DNA from: Sphaeramia orbicularis
Taxonomy: Eukaryota; Chordata; Actinopteri; Kurtiformes; Apogonidae
NCBI RefSeq assembly: GCF_902148855.1
Contig: NC_043964.1
Span: 30,738,840-30,802,839, forward strand
DNA: 64,000 nt
Direction of reading: 5' to 3'
A program made the position numbers and the translations under genes. Each line of letters begins with the position of its first letter. Position 1 is the stretch's first letter. Below the pieces are notes generated by a model. It was not told where the DNA came from and ran no database searches. It worked only from the letters and a program-made list of their open reading frames with translations. Positions 1 to 15,895 of the stretch are shown here, piece by piece.

Positions 1-43
1 ACTTAGAGCTGTCTTTTGGGGAAAGTACATTATATTCAATACT

Positions 44-918
44 AAGGCTATGTTCAGACTGCAGCCAATGTGGCCCAAGTACATTTTTTTGCCCATATGT
101 GACCTGTATCAAATCTGTTTTCTTTTCTTTTTTTTTTTTAAACTTGTCTTGTCCAGCATCATAACAGTAGAATGGTAGTCTGGCTGCCTTTTGGTGATGA
201 ACAAATTTGCTTTGCCAAGGGAAACTTCATAAAGTATAAGAGGGTCCCCTTGATATTCTGCTGTCTTTATTTTGAGTTTCGTTGAACCACATTTCGATGG
301 TGGACCTGACATGAAGGAACAGGGGGAAGGAGAAGAAGGGGGAGAAGAGAAGGAAAGAGTGAAGGGGGGAGAAAAAGGAAGAAGAAGATGGTGAAGACCC
401 TCACATGAAAATATCAACAATACCAACAATAACAACCATGGTGATAATTATAATGGAAACAATAACTAGAACCAGAACTGAGTAAACAAGGGGGGGGGGG
501 GGGGGGGGGGGGGGGTATCTGATCTGTTAAAGACAGCTTGAACAGCACAAATCCTATTTTTTCAAATGCAACCGAGGCCACTGTCATATTTGGTCCTAAA
601 TCCAATATGTATCCAATATTTTGCAATGTGACTTCAGTCTGAACGGCCAAGTCACATTTATCCGACCTTTACGTCATTGAAATGCGACAAACATCATAAT
701 TCTACGTCCCAGGAGTGTTACTTCTGTAAACACATTGCATGCCTGCGTGGTCACATGTTATGTGAAGACCTCTTTTGCACATGCGGGTCACTTCAGGGTC
801 ACATTCAGTTCATACTCAAAACTGATAGAAGTCGCATTTAATGTGAAATATGAATGAGCACACAAAAAATTCGGATTTCACAAAAAATCCGAATTGTGCA
901 TTAAGACCTGACCCTAAG
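44..918. mobile_element. probable degenerate non-autonomous DNA transposon
   Basis: The two ends read as imperfect inverted copies (CTAAGGCTATGTTCAGACTG on the left; the right end read on the minus strand begins TTAGGGTCAGGTCTTAATGC). The interior holds a purine-rich block and a 26-base G run and no protein domain I recognise. The ends resemble hAT-type fish elements, but a target duplication was not confirmed, so family and limits are tentative. Confidence 0.35.
490..515. repeat. poly(G) tract, 26 G
   Basis: An uninterrupted run of 26 G on the plus strand inside a probable transposon relic. Such runs are prone to length change and sequencing error. Confidence 0.9.
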
Positions 919-2564
919 ACTCACACCTGTCAACTGTCAAAGTCTACATTGCATATACTGTATCACAGCTTTATCTTCATCCAAAAATCTTAAAAACTGA
1001 ACAATTATTCACCAAAGGACTGACAGTTCACTTACTCGAGGGTCTAAATAAAGTAAATGAGAACATAATGATTTCTGGAAAGAATTTATTGATTTAGTTT
1101 AATGTAAGTCTGTAAGCATGAGGTTTTGTTGAAAGCAGCACCTAAAATAAAGTAGCATAAAATGTCACAATCTGTCATCTTATATTAGTTATTTAGTATT
1201 AATTGTATGAATCATAACTTACATTCTACATAACTTACATTCAGTCTAAAAAGCTTGGATACACTGTGTGATTTTTATCTCTATTTTCATCCAATTTGTT
1301 CCCTCTGAAAATTTAGCTGTGATGTCAAAAAACAAAAACAAAAACATTACGTGTCTGTCCTTTCCAAATCGGGACAGGTTTGTGATGTTATATTGTAGTT
1401 TTTTGGAGCTACATATATGTTTTCTTTCTTTAAAACACCACCACCACCACCACCACACCCACTCTGTCATAAAGCTGATAATCATATTTGGTCATTTGCA
1501 AGCCTCATTCCTGTGGGAATGTACTCCAACCTCTTCTTCTTTTTTTAACTTTTTTTAACACACACAGAGGCACGCACAAATCTTCCTCGTCTTCCTGTGG
1601 CTCTCATCTGGTCTCACTTTAGGTTTTGAGGTCTCTGTTTTAGGGACACAACAGAGCCGCTGATCCAAATAACAGCAGGAAGGATTTTCCGCGGACTTCC
1701 CCAAAATATATTTAAAAATTAAACAGGATTTAGTTTTGACCAAACAATCATTCATTTCCTGAAGAAATAGCTACAGATAAATATTGAGGATGACATAAAG
1801 TTCACTCTCAGTCTTTGGTGTGTCTTATATTGGCATAGCATGTTGCTCTGGCAAGATGAAAAGGTAGACTGATCCAGAGAAACAATTACTGCAGAGTGAC
1901 TGACAGGAGAGATTAGACGGTATTTACTTCTCTGGCACAAGAGTGGAAGAATAAAGTACAAATATACAGAAATGCTGATGGTGGAGAAATATTAATCATG
2001 TGTTTGAGGATTATTTGTGATATGTAAAACCCTTTGATGAATGATAACCTGGAGTTCAAGAAGGATACCTGGCTCTAAAGCTGAATACTTTAAGGAGTAC
2101 ATGTAAAAAGGTAAAAACCAGTGTGTGTTATACAGGAGGTGCTGAGGGGCATGAAGCTGCAGAGGTGAGTGGAATTCCCCTCACTCCACACGGGGGATCT
2201 GACACCCAAACAAACACATAGTACAGTAAATATGCAAACATAAAGTTCACACATGTTAAAAGCTATATTTAAATCCAGTAATTATTATTTTTCTGGTGCA
2301 AAGTACAGTATAAGACAGTTTTGACTCGGATACTGAACACATGTGCGTGCATGCAAGCACCCAGACATTATTATAACAAGAATATGTCCCAAAGGGGTGC
2401 AAAGTGATACAATAATGAACAGCAATTACCAATAAAACACACCCTCTTGGGGATGAATTATATGTTAAATATTACAAATAAAATATTTAAGATATCTAAA
2501 AATATTCAAAATGTGATGTGCATTCACTAAAGCAATGTTAATAATGTGTATTTACATCTTAAGA
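919..2564. other. intergenic, no gene recognised
   Basis: AT-rich sequence with a short (CAC)n run near 1438-1457 and a poly(T) run near 1540. Open frames here are short and show no known domain or codon bias. Nothing supports a gene. Confidence 0.5.
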
Positions 2565-3164
2565 CAGTGGTTCCCAACCTTTTTTGACTTGTGACCCCAT
2601 TTTAACATCACACATTTCTGGCGACCCCAGACATTCAAAACAGAGACTTTTTTTTTTGCTAAAAGTAATTTGTTTTGAATCATGTAATGGTTTGCTATAC
2701 TATGTTGTAAATAAGCATTAATTTTAGACGATATTTAGGCTATATAATGTATATTCTTATGGACGGAGGCAGAAAAACCAGGTGTAGATTACTGCACAAA
2801 GTGAGAATTTTATTTTCCTTGGTCAGGATATGTACAGTCAGTCCATCTTGGAATTACAATGCTGCAAATTAATTCTGAACAAACAATAACTCAAACTATG
2901 AATTATGAAAGAGCTGCAGCATCTTAAACTGACCACAATGAACATTTGAAAGATAAACAATACCACAGTGCTTCAGTTTCAGCTTCAGTTTGTCATGTCT
3001 TTTATACATTGTTATTGTCTCTCTCAACTCACCATGTCTTTTTTTACTAGTAAGTTGTTGTTTTTTTGTTTTTTTTTTAATCAATTACTAGAAATTTCAG
3101 GTGACCCCATTTGAATTCCAGGTGACCCCATGTGGGGTCCTGACCCCAAGGTTGAAAAACACTG
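2565..3164. mobile_element. non-autonomous hAT-type element, copy 1
   Basis: This 600 bp element starts CAGTGGTTCCCAACCTTTTT and ends AAGGTTGAAAAACACTG, which are hAT-like inverted ends with CAGTG/CACTG termini. The 8 bp flanks are tcttaaga on the left and tcttaggt on the right, matching at 6 of 8 positions as expected for an old duplication. A near-identical relative lies at 30682-31288. No transposase is seen. Confidence 0.75.
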
Positions 3165-3518
3165 TCTTAGGTGATTAACCACTGCCCTCAGAAAGTTCTA
3201 CAATCCAGAATCCCATTGTATCAACAAAACAATTTACAGTCTCAAACTAAAAGGCAGGTGTTCTAATCCTCAAGGCAAACACTAATTTTCTCAAATTTAC
3301 AGTAGTATACGCACTGAACAGGCATAAACAGTCTAACCAGTGACTGGAGAAGAGGTAGAAATATTGATTATTTCATTACAATAACGCCTTTCACTGAATT
3401 GAATATATTAGGCAGTGAGTGAACATTTAATTCTTAAAGCTGATGTGTTGGCAGCAGCAAAACGAGCAACATAAAGAACTGAGTGACTTTGACCAGGTCC
3501 ATATTATAATGGTGATGA

Positions 3519-3949
3519 CTGGGTCAGAGCATCTCCACAGCTGCAGGTCTTGTTGTTTGTTCCTGGTCCACAGTGGTTAGTACAGACCAAAAATGGACTA
3601 AGGAAGGACATCCCAATCTCAGGACAGCTGATCATCTGTGGGAGGTGTTGTATAAATAAATCCAATCCATATAGGTCTACCTCTCTACTTCCAGAACTTC
3701 AGGGATCTGCTGCTAATGCCTTGGTCCAGATACCACAGCAGACCTTCAGAGGTCTGGTGGAGTTTAGACCTCGGGTCCGAGCTGCTTTTGTGGAAAAACT
3801 TACACAATATTAGACAGGTGGTAATAATGTTCAACTCCCATAGGTTCTGATTTGTTGAGATCCAGTTGATGTTCTTTAGACATCTTTGGTAGGTACTAAC
3901 CACTTTACACTGGGAATGAACAACCAGGTCTGGAGATGCTCTGACCCAG
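3519..3949 (+). mobile_element. short Tc1/mariner-like relic with inverted ends
   Basis: The inverted ends CTGGGTCAGAGCATCTCCA (3519-3537) and its reverse complement (3931-3949) are exact over 19 bp. Between them the plus strand encodes, near 3715-3813, a stretch reading ALVQIPQQTFRGLVE, then RPRVRAAF and a final TQY. This resembles the C-terminal end of Tc1-type transposases (typical pattern LVESMPRRIRAVI). The rest of the transposase is missing, so this is an internally deleted element. Confidence 0.5.
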
Positions 3950-4053
3950 TGATCTGTATTGTACTCTGATGATCTTGCACAGTATTTAGTCTAGTGTGAT
4001 ACTATACATGTATTAAAAAGCCTAATATAAAATTCACAGATAAAATTTGATCA

Positions 4054-4192
4054 GCCCTGCGACGAACTGGCGACTTGTCCACGGGTGTACCTCGCCTTCG
4101 CCCCTATGTAGCTGGGATAGGATCCAAACGACCACCGTGACCCTAGTGAGGATAAAGCGGGTTCAGAAAATGAATGAATGAATGAATGAATG
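4054..4192 (+). mobile_element. 5'-truncated retroposon with 12 bp target-site duplication
   Basis: This 139 bp block reads like the 3' end of a common fish SINE/LINE-type retroposon (GCTGGGATAGGATCC, then GTGAGGATAAAGCGG) and ends in a (GAAT)n tail. It is flanked by perfect 12 bp direct repeats, aaaatttgatca, at 4042-4053 and 4193-4204. This is clean evidence of target-primed insertion. Confidence 0.8.
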
Positions 4193-4204
4193 AAAATTTG
4201 ATCA

Positions 4205-7200
4205 AGGAATAAAATTTGCAAGTTAAAGCAGAAGAGTTAGTGAATAGATATTACCTGTTACTACTGGTGTTAAGTAGTGTGAAAGAGTTTTTGTATCTGT
4301 TGCTTTTGGTTAGTAGATGTTTGAAGTGGCCAAATGTGAAATTCTGAATGCAGATGATGCATACTGCCAGATAGGGTGGACTGTGCTTTATTTAGCAGCT
4401 ATTTAGTGTATAGTTCATCCATTCTTTTCTGGTGAATGTCCATGATGTGGCTGAAAACACTGACTATTTTTATAGGGGTATGTTTCTGATGTGAGGTTGA
4501 TCGATGAAAATAGCAGATTGAAGAAAACATTGAAAGTGACTCAAAAAAAATCTATAAAACAGAGTCATCAGCAATTTGTCAACCTCAAATGTTATCAATT
4601 TCCTCAGACAAAAAAAAGAAGAAAATGTGAAAATGTAATTGTGCACTTGCTGTGTCCATATGTGGCTGAAGGCAAAAGTGAATAGATGTACTTTTGAGTT
4701 TACTTGCGCTATATAAATCCAATCCATTATTATTATTATAAATGAGTTGACGCAGGTAGCCTCTCAAATGCGAGCAGGAAAATGATTCCACGAGGGGTTT
4801 GATAAGAAAGCCAGAACACCTTCTTGAAGATTACAGGTTAGTGACTGAGTTATAATTATTGAGGCCTTACTGAACATTGTTCCACAGAAGTTAGCAATCA
4901 GTGTGACCAAAGAAGCAATTTTGACTATTAGGACCACCCATTGGGGGACTATGGGGGGTCACAGGGCTCAGAAAAATTATTTATACCATATGTACGTAGC
5001 AATTGGAAATATTAGAAAAGGTAGCAGAAACACAGAAAAAAAAGTCTGGTCATAAATATGCGTGTAGGCCTACTACGGGTTGGGATGTTCTGTGAAGCAC
5101 ACTGGGATTACAGACCCAAGATGACAGAGGATGAGCAGCCACAAATTGCAGGGAGCTGGAGTGAGCAGGGTGGGGTGGGTGGAGGTTAGACAGGGGGATG
5201 GGAGGAGGACAGTCTGTGGCACCATACCCAAGGAAAGACTGAGGTAATTACTTTCTTCTCCTCTAAGAACCTCAGTCTCAGGCCTTTAGATGTTTTATTT
5301 TTTGTGTGCCATAAACTTCTCCCGACGTCAAAGGCCTCTTACATTTTCTGGACACACGCTGACACAAATACGGCATTTTCCACAGTCCATCACGGCGCTG
5401 GACTATCTCTTGAGCTGAGCCTCCTTTTAAATCATTTAACTGAAATCCAAAACCATCCTGATATTTCCAGACCCTGAAGATGGCGTGGTTGATAAATGTT
5501 TCCTGGCTTCTGGCACACTTTTATCAGTGACTCCATGTGATCATTCTTACCAGCCTCTGACTCTAAAATCCATACAGAAACCGCAACATAGATCAAATAG
5601 TTTTTCTTTGAGATTATGTACATTTGTCCATAGATTTTTTGCGACTTCTGACTCCTTTAAACCCCTATAGCCTCACTGAGATGTGAGTTCACAATCAGAA
5701 AGTCTTATTCTGCTCTTTTAAACCTTTCTTATCTTTCAGTCTCTCCTGCATCCCCCAAAGTAAAGACCCCTCTCTCTGATCTGCACGAACAATGCCGGTG
5801 CCACACACCTCAAGTATTGCTTTGAAGCTTTCAGACCAACCTGTGCTGCTGTCTCAGGGTCCTATCTCCCCCAAAAAGATCACAGTAGTGATAGTGAGTG
5901 ATGTTTGCAAACACATATATGATCAAACCTCCCGTGTTATTGAAGCCGGTGCAGCTCAGAAACAGGAATGTGATCATTTGATAAAGGTGACAATAAAGCG
6001 GTAGAAACCACTGAAGATAAATGGTTTCTTTGAAATGTCTTATATTGTTTATTTTCTTTCTCAGTACCCTTATACTTGGAATTTTGAGAGATGATTTTTG
6101 GCCTCACTGTGTAAGTTTGCATTTTACAAAAACTTCCCTTGCATATCCAAAACTGTTGACATTTTTTTGGAATAACCAGACATTTGGGGTTTCCCATTGT
6201 TTCTTCCTTTATGCTCAAATCCAGCGAACCTTTAATTGTGTTTTTATTACTCCTCATTCCACATTTACTGTGTTTATAACAAATATGATCCATCTAGATT
6301 GGCATTTCATACAGCCGCACCACATAAAATCTGTTTATACACTCTGTAAACTACACATCGTTTGACTCTGTGGTTCGCAGCTGGGTCTTTCTGGAGGACG
6401 GGAAAGAAATATTCTCATTTTGGTTCTCATAAACACCGTCTTTTTCAAACACATGCTGTCCTGACAGAATTACAACAATGCCCAACCTGGAGTGCCATGA
6501 ATTTCCAGAACTTCTTCTTTGATCCAGAGCAGAAATCACATTCCAGTGTCATGTATAAAAGTCCTTGTTTATTCTTTCATTCATTACATCGACAGAGACA
6601 GAAGTTTGGCCACCATATGCATAACTGAAACATTTGGTGGTCACTGTGTATGCAGACATCATATGACTCACGTACTGCAAATATTACTCCCTGATGAAAG
6701 GAGTTTTCTCTATTCCTGTTACAGTCATGCATTCAGGAGCTTAATTCCTCCCACAAAGTGATCACAGCTTCTGTGGTGTGTGAAGCAGAGCCACAGGATG
6801 ACAGATGTCTTCAAGGAATATTACCTTGATGAAGTGAATATAATGCAATGGCGTGTGGACACAGACTGAGACACTTTTCTGCGTGGCTCAAAACAGAAGC
6901 AGGTGCAGGGCCTGTAACCAGCCGACATCCAAGCCAAAGGCATATAGGTTACAATTAAAACAAGATGTGAGTGAATGAGTCAGTGCCACAGACATATGTT
7001 TATCTGAACCTCCAGGCTCGGCCTCTGGGACTCAGAAAGGCTTTGGAGTTGTAGAGGTTTAATGTAATTAAGGATCCCTTTTGCTTATAGCAGCGGGATG
7101 AGCCCCAGAGGTCAGTGGAAGAAAAGTGCGCCTGTGATCCAAGTCTGTCTCATGATTCTATCAGAGGATTACCACTTCCTCCTTCCTGTTTGCTTCCTCT

Positions 7201-8176
7201 TGGCCATACAACTGCCTTCCGATGCCAAGCAGAAAGAGTGTACTCACAGATAGCAAATGCTAATTACAGCGCTGTGTTTTGGGCAATTTCCTCTTCCTCT
7301 ACATCGCTCTTTCTTACATCTGGTTTATCTTTGGATTTTTGCCTTATTCTGAATTCTTCTTGTTGGGTTTGTCGCTCTTCCACCAATAAACTCTACCTGA
7401 CTTTACTTAGACCCTGAGGATACTTAATTATGTGCACCAGCTGTGTGAGGCGACAGAAAATACATGTTAAAAACTTATAATCAGACACAAAGAAATAAAT
7501 GTTCATCTATGAAAGGGATAGGTGGGATTTGGACAAATTTGCCCAGTGAATATCTGTGCTTGATGTTCTACAGCTAAGCTCACTTTAAGCAAAAACTGAA
7601 CAAAAAATACATGAACACAAGGAACAAAGGCTCAACTGAAAGTCGTCAACTGAACAGTATAGTTCACCTCACAGACAAAAGCATCATCACATCAAATGCA
7701 CTCAAGTCTTTTAATATTTTACCACTACACAACATTACAATCAATGAATGTTTGCACTTCCTCTCTTAATCCTCCGGCTGACACTTAAGCTTTCATCTGC
7801 CTCTCTGATCTCTCAGTCTTTGAAAAAAGCAGCTCAACACCTGCTCATCCCAGACGTTTAACCAGCACGAGAACTGTTGAACGTACCCCCACTGCCCTGC
7901 TTTGTTTAGCATTCCACCACTGCATGGGCTTTTTCCAAGAAGAAGGAACGTATCCAGAGGTGTCTCGACACTTTGCTGAGTAAAGCAAAGCAACACCAAA
8001 AACATCACTGTGGACTCATATTTTCCACAGCAAAGATTTTCAGAGACTAGAACTTGTACTGTAACTAACTGTGTATCTGAGAAGATGATATGTGTGTCTT
8101 TTAGAAGGCATTTTGAGCAACTAACAGAGAACTTCAGGCCATGCTGGGTTTGTCTATTGAAATAAATCTGCTTTAA
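4205..8176. other. intergenic, no gene recognised
   Basis: Nearly 4 kb with no open frame that carries a recognisable domain. A short LINE/SINE-like tail (GCGCTATATAAATCC followed by ATT repeats) lies near 4707-4740. The longest frame (7793-8215, minus, 140 codons) has no splice or homology support. Confidence 0.45.
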
Positions 8177-8724
8177 CTCATAAGGACCCTGTGTGACTTT
8201 TGTGGCAGTTCCCAAATATTTTTTTTTTCCTCTCTATTTAACCTTTCCTAGGTGATTTATCACCATTTATTATAATATTATCCTCTGAATTTTGCATTTT
8301 TCCAGCAAAAATAATCTATTTTCCTATGTTTAATTGACTGATTATCAAGATGTTCATAAAAGCTCAGAGTTAAGTCAAAGGTTATTGTATCAAAACTGAA
8401 AAAAATTTAATAAAAGGTGACTTTTTCAGTAAAATACAGCATTAGCTGGACACAAACCAAGTATGTCCATCCACTGTCATTGATCAAACTCTATGGGATT
8501 TACTGGTGAATCAATGTTGTAGAAGATGACGGTGTTTCCACGTTCACTACAGAGCCTCTGAACGTCCAAATGGGTCATATCTGATGACCATGAAAAGATG
8601 ACAAACTGTATTTTACACCAAATATTTTAAACAAATTATTTATATGGATTGATAGGATTAGTGGATCAACTGTTTAGATCAGTAGATGGTTTTGGCCAAA
8701 GGTGGATGTTTGGGTCTTTATGAG
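8177..8724. mobile_element. piggyBac-like non-autonomous element (TTAA site)
   Basis: The ends CTCATAAGGACCC and GGGTCTTTATGAG are inverted copies, each bordered by TTAA (8173-8176 and 8725-8728), the target-site pattern of piggyBac-type elements. The 548 bp interior codes for nothing recognisable. Related sequence in the opposite orientation lies at about 45065-45465, and a fragment near 30540-30675. Confidence 0.65.
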
Positions 8725-9214
8725 TTAATTTGTCAGTTCGGTTTGTCCACACTATATTTTATGTGTTCTAGACTATCTGGACATTACTCACATGCTGCTT
8801 CTTGTACACTGTATTGTCCTGCTTCTATATATCAAAGTGCATTGTATTTTTCCATCCAATGCATTGTACTAGTAAACATCGCTGTGGACCCTATGATATG
8901 ATGTCCTGGCCCTCATTAAGTTTGAGAAGACATGAATGAATAAACTCCCATCTTATTTATGTGATCTTCTGTCTCCCATATTCAGATGTTATAATTTTTC
9001 CTCCTTAAGACTACTTCTACATAAGGTTCCTGGCATTTATACAAAATTTGGTCTTGGAATAACCTCCAGAATATCTATAATTTATTATTATTATTATTTC
9101 CTTGAGTGAATTTAAAGCTACACTGTGTAAATGCTTTGTCTAAACTAAATTTTGCTCTCATGTTTCCTTACATCTTCCTGTTTTCTTTTCAATACATTTT
9201 TTGCAGGTTTTTAT

Positions 9215-9322
9215 TAATTTTGTATGGAATGGTGTCCCTCCTTGGCCAGGTCTCCCTAGAAAAAGACACTTTATTCTCAAAGGACCGGTGAAAGGTTAAA
9301 TAAGTGAGTAAATAAAAATATG
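9215..9322 (+). mobile_element. LINE 3' tail fragment (L2/CR1 type)
   Basis: The sequence reads GGCCAGGTCTCCCTAGAAAA, then a run ending GTTAAATAAGTGAGTAAATA. This matches the 3'UTR style of fish CR1/L2 clade LINEs (gccaggtctccct...ggttaaataaa). No reverse-transcriptase frame remains here. Confidence 0.45.
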
Positions 9323-10205
9323 GAGATCGATCTGGCTATATATGAGGCTATCTGGAATTCATTTCAAATAAGCCCTTGACATAGTGGAGAGATTAAATGC
9401 AGATTGGAGTTAAGACATAGTATTTAAAGTGTCCTCTTGGTCAATAATGTCCAAAAATTACAAATAAAGTAGGTTTGGCATTGCATAGAAATCCTCTGTA
9501 ACTTCTCATGTCAATCCAGGTCAACATCAGCACAAAAGGTTTCTAATGATTACTATACTGCTCAGCTATCATAAATAATCTCCATTTATTGTCATTTTGC
9601 AACTTGCATGATACAAACATAGAAGGGAATCATTTTAACAGGGAACGACAGAGCCACATAAAACAAATAAATAGCAAAGTAAGAAAAACTGAAGAAGTAC
9701 ATAGTTAAACATACTGAGAAATAATGGTGAGGATTGTTTTTAATGAATGTAGATGTCTGTTGGATATTGTTCTCCATTCAGCCCCAGTCATTCCACAGCT
9801 TTATCAAGTGTATTTTCATTGTGTAATAATATACTGTTTGTGTCTGTTTTTTCACAAAGAAACTACCGTATGCCCACATTAATGAATTCAATGAGGTAAT
9901 ATGGTATGATTCATTATGATTTTAAAGCCCATAGCACCATCATCTGATAAAATCCTGCAACTGCACTTGTCTTAAATATGCTTAACACAGTTCAATAGGG
10001 TTAGGTTTTACACTGAGACTTGCAAGAAGAAGTGTAAAACTGAGTGGCACCACTGTGATTGTTTAACATCTCAAACATTTGTAAAGCATGAGAGTTAAAT
10101 ATTAAAGGCTACATGAATGATGGTTGAATAACAGTGACCTAGCTGCTGTTTTTGTTATGTTTCTCTATGTTCCTCTGTCCTCGCTGCCCAGTGAGGCCAC
10201 TGTCC

Positions 10206-10255
10206 CTCAGCCCCCCGGAGTTCCTTTTGTAAGACTTTGGCCCAGAGCGCTTCAT
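10206..10255 (-). promoter_or_regulatory. SECIS-like element of msrb1 copy B
   Basis: This lies in the 3'UTR of the downstream msrb1 copy, about 40 nt past its stop. On the minus strand it starts with the ATGA core (plus 10252-10255). A stem GCTCTGG that can pair with CCGGGG plus wobble bases follows, then an internal loop with AAA (GCCAAAG) and a mini-stem CTT/AAG. It ends in the partner core TGAG (plus 10206-10209). This is the layout of a form-2 SECIS. Pairing is weaker than in copy A but the key unpaired bases are present. Folding was done by eye. Confidence 0.6.
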
Positions 10256-10295
10256 TTATCGTCCTCACATTCAGCAGCAAAGAACTGACCTCTTT

Positions 10296-13953
<3,658 letters not shown>

Positions 13954-14237
13954 CTCATCCATGTCAAACGTCTCAAAAACAACGTGGTCTGTCTTTAGTT
14001 TGAAGCGTCTGTCACCCAGCACAAGCCAGAAAAAACTTGTATGCAGTGTCAGCAGCTCCGTTCTCCTTGTGTAATGTCAGTAGTTGTTCACATTACTTCC
14101 ACATGATGGCAGTACATTAGTTACTGAGTAATGATGACACTTCATTTTACAACTGTTATGAGAGGGAAACTAAGTACACACAAAAGAGTGATTTTACAGA
14201 GACAAAGATAACAGTTATCTAGCTATATCAACATTAC

Positions 14238-14243
14238 TTTATT
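14238..14243 (-). terminator. polyadenylation signal of msrb1 copy A
   Basis: AATAAA on the minus strand lies about 450 nt past the stop codon of copy A and about 285 bp before the start codon of copy B. The two genes are therefore closely packed. Confidence 0.5.
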
Positions 14244-14572
14244 TAATTTAAAAACTGCACAACTCTTTATCTACACATACAAACTGCAGAAATGTACCAT
14301 TGTCAATTAATTTAAAAATATCGTCCAGTAGTCTTAAAAAATAGATCATCAACAGTAAATTCTCAGTTCTGTGAGAGATCTCTGAAAGTGACTTCACTAT
14401 GTTCAAACCCATGAATGACTCTCAATAAGAAACTGTGTGCTGAGCTATGAGGTGAATGCTGTCTACTATGATACAATCAACGTGGCTGTTCTGGTTACTG
14501 AATCTGTAAGAATTGCATAACAAAGTTGCAAGACCCGTCGTCTGTTATTGCTGTCAAGTGAAGACACTGTTC

Positions 14573-14621
14573 ATCAGAGCCCTGGTGCTCCCAGACTGGG
14601 CTTTGTCCCAGAGCACTTCAT
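14573..14621 (-). promoter_or_regulatory. SECIS element of msrb1 copy A
   Basis: This lies in the 3'UTR about 75 nt past the stop. Reading on the minus strand, the ATGA core (plus 14618-14621) leads into GCTCTGG, which pairs with CCAGGGC (seven pairs, one G-U). The internal loop GACAAAG supplies the conserved AA, and a mini-stem CCCA/TGGG caps the hairpin. The partner core TGAT lies at plus 14573-14576. This is a textbook form-2 SECIS, which recruits SBP2 so that the in-frame UGA is read as selenocysteine. It was folded by eye only. Confidence 0.8.
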
Positions 14622-14693
14622 CCACTGTCCACACCTACAGCAGCACAGAGAAACATCTACAGGTCCAGCAACAATTTCCTCCAACTGCTCACC

Positions 14694-15876
14694 TTATTGT
14701 CCATCGACCTTATCTATAGAGAGGGGTGAGAAAATTATTAACCAGATGTTAGATTTTGTCCAACATTTCCCAAACAATCATTAAATGAGCTCAGGTTAAG
14801 CAAATTTCAGCATGGAACTGTCACAAATCTATGACCCAGTTTAATGTCACAGTGACACACTGTGACATGGTCTGATGGTTGTACCTTTAGGGATGAACTT
14901 CAGTGAGCTGCTGAATATTCAGAAGCGAGATAGCCCTTTGGCTGGTCCATCATTTACAAACTCATGACCCAGTCCATTTCCACACTTCCCACATCGTACC
15001 TAAAATAATACAACATACATTGACACAGAACATGCAATTATTTGAATAGAGAGATCCTTACTATGAGCATGCCGTTTGCAAAGCAATTTAAAACCAGTTG
15101 CTTCAAGCAAACACATTAAAGTTGGATGAAGTCTGGTCTAAGATGACCACACACTCTGAAGGACTTCATTAATGAAGAATTAAGATCTGATGGTAGTACC
15201 TTATATGCCCCAGGTCTCTCCTGATGTTTGGACACACTGTCCTCCAGGATGGTCTCTGTGAAGGCTGGCCAAGGAGACGAGTGTTCATACTTGGAACGAC
15301 TGGAGAAGAGCTGGTGATCACACTTTGAACATACATAAATCCCTGAGGAGTACAAGAAAAACAAGATGGACTAAATAAATACATCAAATTTAAATTCATT
15401 AATTAATTGTATTATTAAAATTACTTGCTTGTATCGTATAAATGTTGTATTACAGATTCTTCAGTGTTCAAGACAGTCATTTTAAGGTAGACGTTTAACT
15501 TCTCACTTATAAAACTTCCCTCAGTTATTGTGTAACATGGGTTGAATAACAGGTTACAGAGGCTTAAATACTGTTTTTTCCACTATTTACAAATGTGACT
15601 GAATTTAAAATTAATTTAGACTAGCTGTGCCTTTGTAAATAGCTGTTAAATGAATAGGGGATGTTTAATTCAGTCCATTCCACTACTTACCTGTAAAGTT
15701 ATTTACAGACGATGGTTTTAGCTTCAACGGCGGCTAGCAGGTCACTTTAACCCAACATTTAACAGAGCACAACAAGTTAATGCCGACATTTGCAATAGAA
15801 TGCTCAAAGTTGTCCCATTACCTGATTTGAAGTGGTCTTTATAGACCTCTCCTCCGAAGAAGGAACAAAAGGACAT
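14694..15876 (-). CDS. msrb1: methionine-R-sulfoxide reductase B1 (selenoprotein), tandem copy A
   Basis: Same role as copy B. Coding exons (minus): 15822-15876, 15200-15342, 14885-14999, 14694-14713, all GT-AG and in phase, giving 110 residues (human MsrB1 has 116). The start [15 protein letters not shown] fits the vertebrate family. Zinc-binding cysteines are at 23/26 (VCSKC) and 69/72 (CGKC). SSPWPAF and GLGHEF form the active-site surroundings, and the in-frame TGA at 14919-14921 is selenocysteine 93 in [12 protein letters not shown]. The C-terminus is KDKVDGQ. Exon phases and lengths are identical to copy B for exons 1-3, so the pair arose by tandem duplication of the whole gene. A MITE ends about 20 bp upstream of the start codon and offers an in-frame upstream ATG at 15933. 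Introns are compact, unlike copy B. Confidence 0.92.
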
Positions 15877-15895
15877 CGTTTTATTTCTAGACGAG

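Noticed and set aside
109-435. 108-codon minus-strand frame with a signal-peptide-like start
   Set aside because: The leader comes from a GAAGAAG-type purine run, and the frame lies inside a probable transposon relic with no recognisable domain.
7115-7440. Possible last exon ending near CACCAATAAACTCTACCTGAC
   Set aside because: The frame has no domain, and the end resembles the 3' tail of common fish repeats rather than a gene.
7793-8215. 140-codon minus-strand frame
   Set aside because: No known domain, no splice context and partial overlap with the TTAA element; probably chance.
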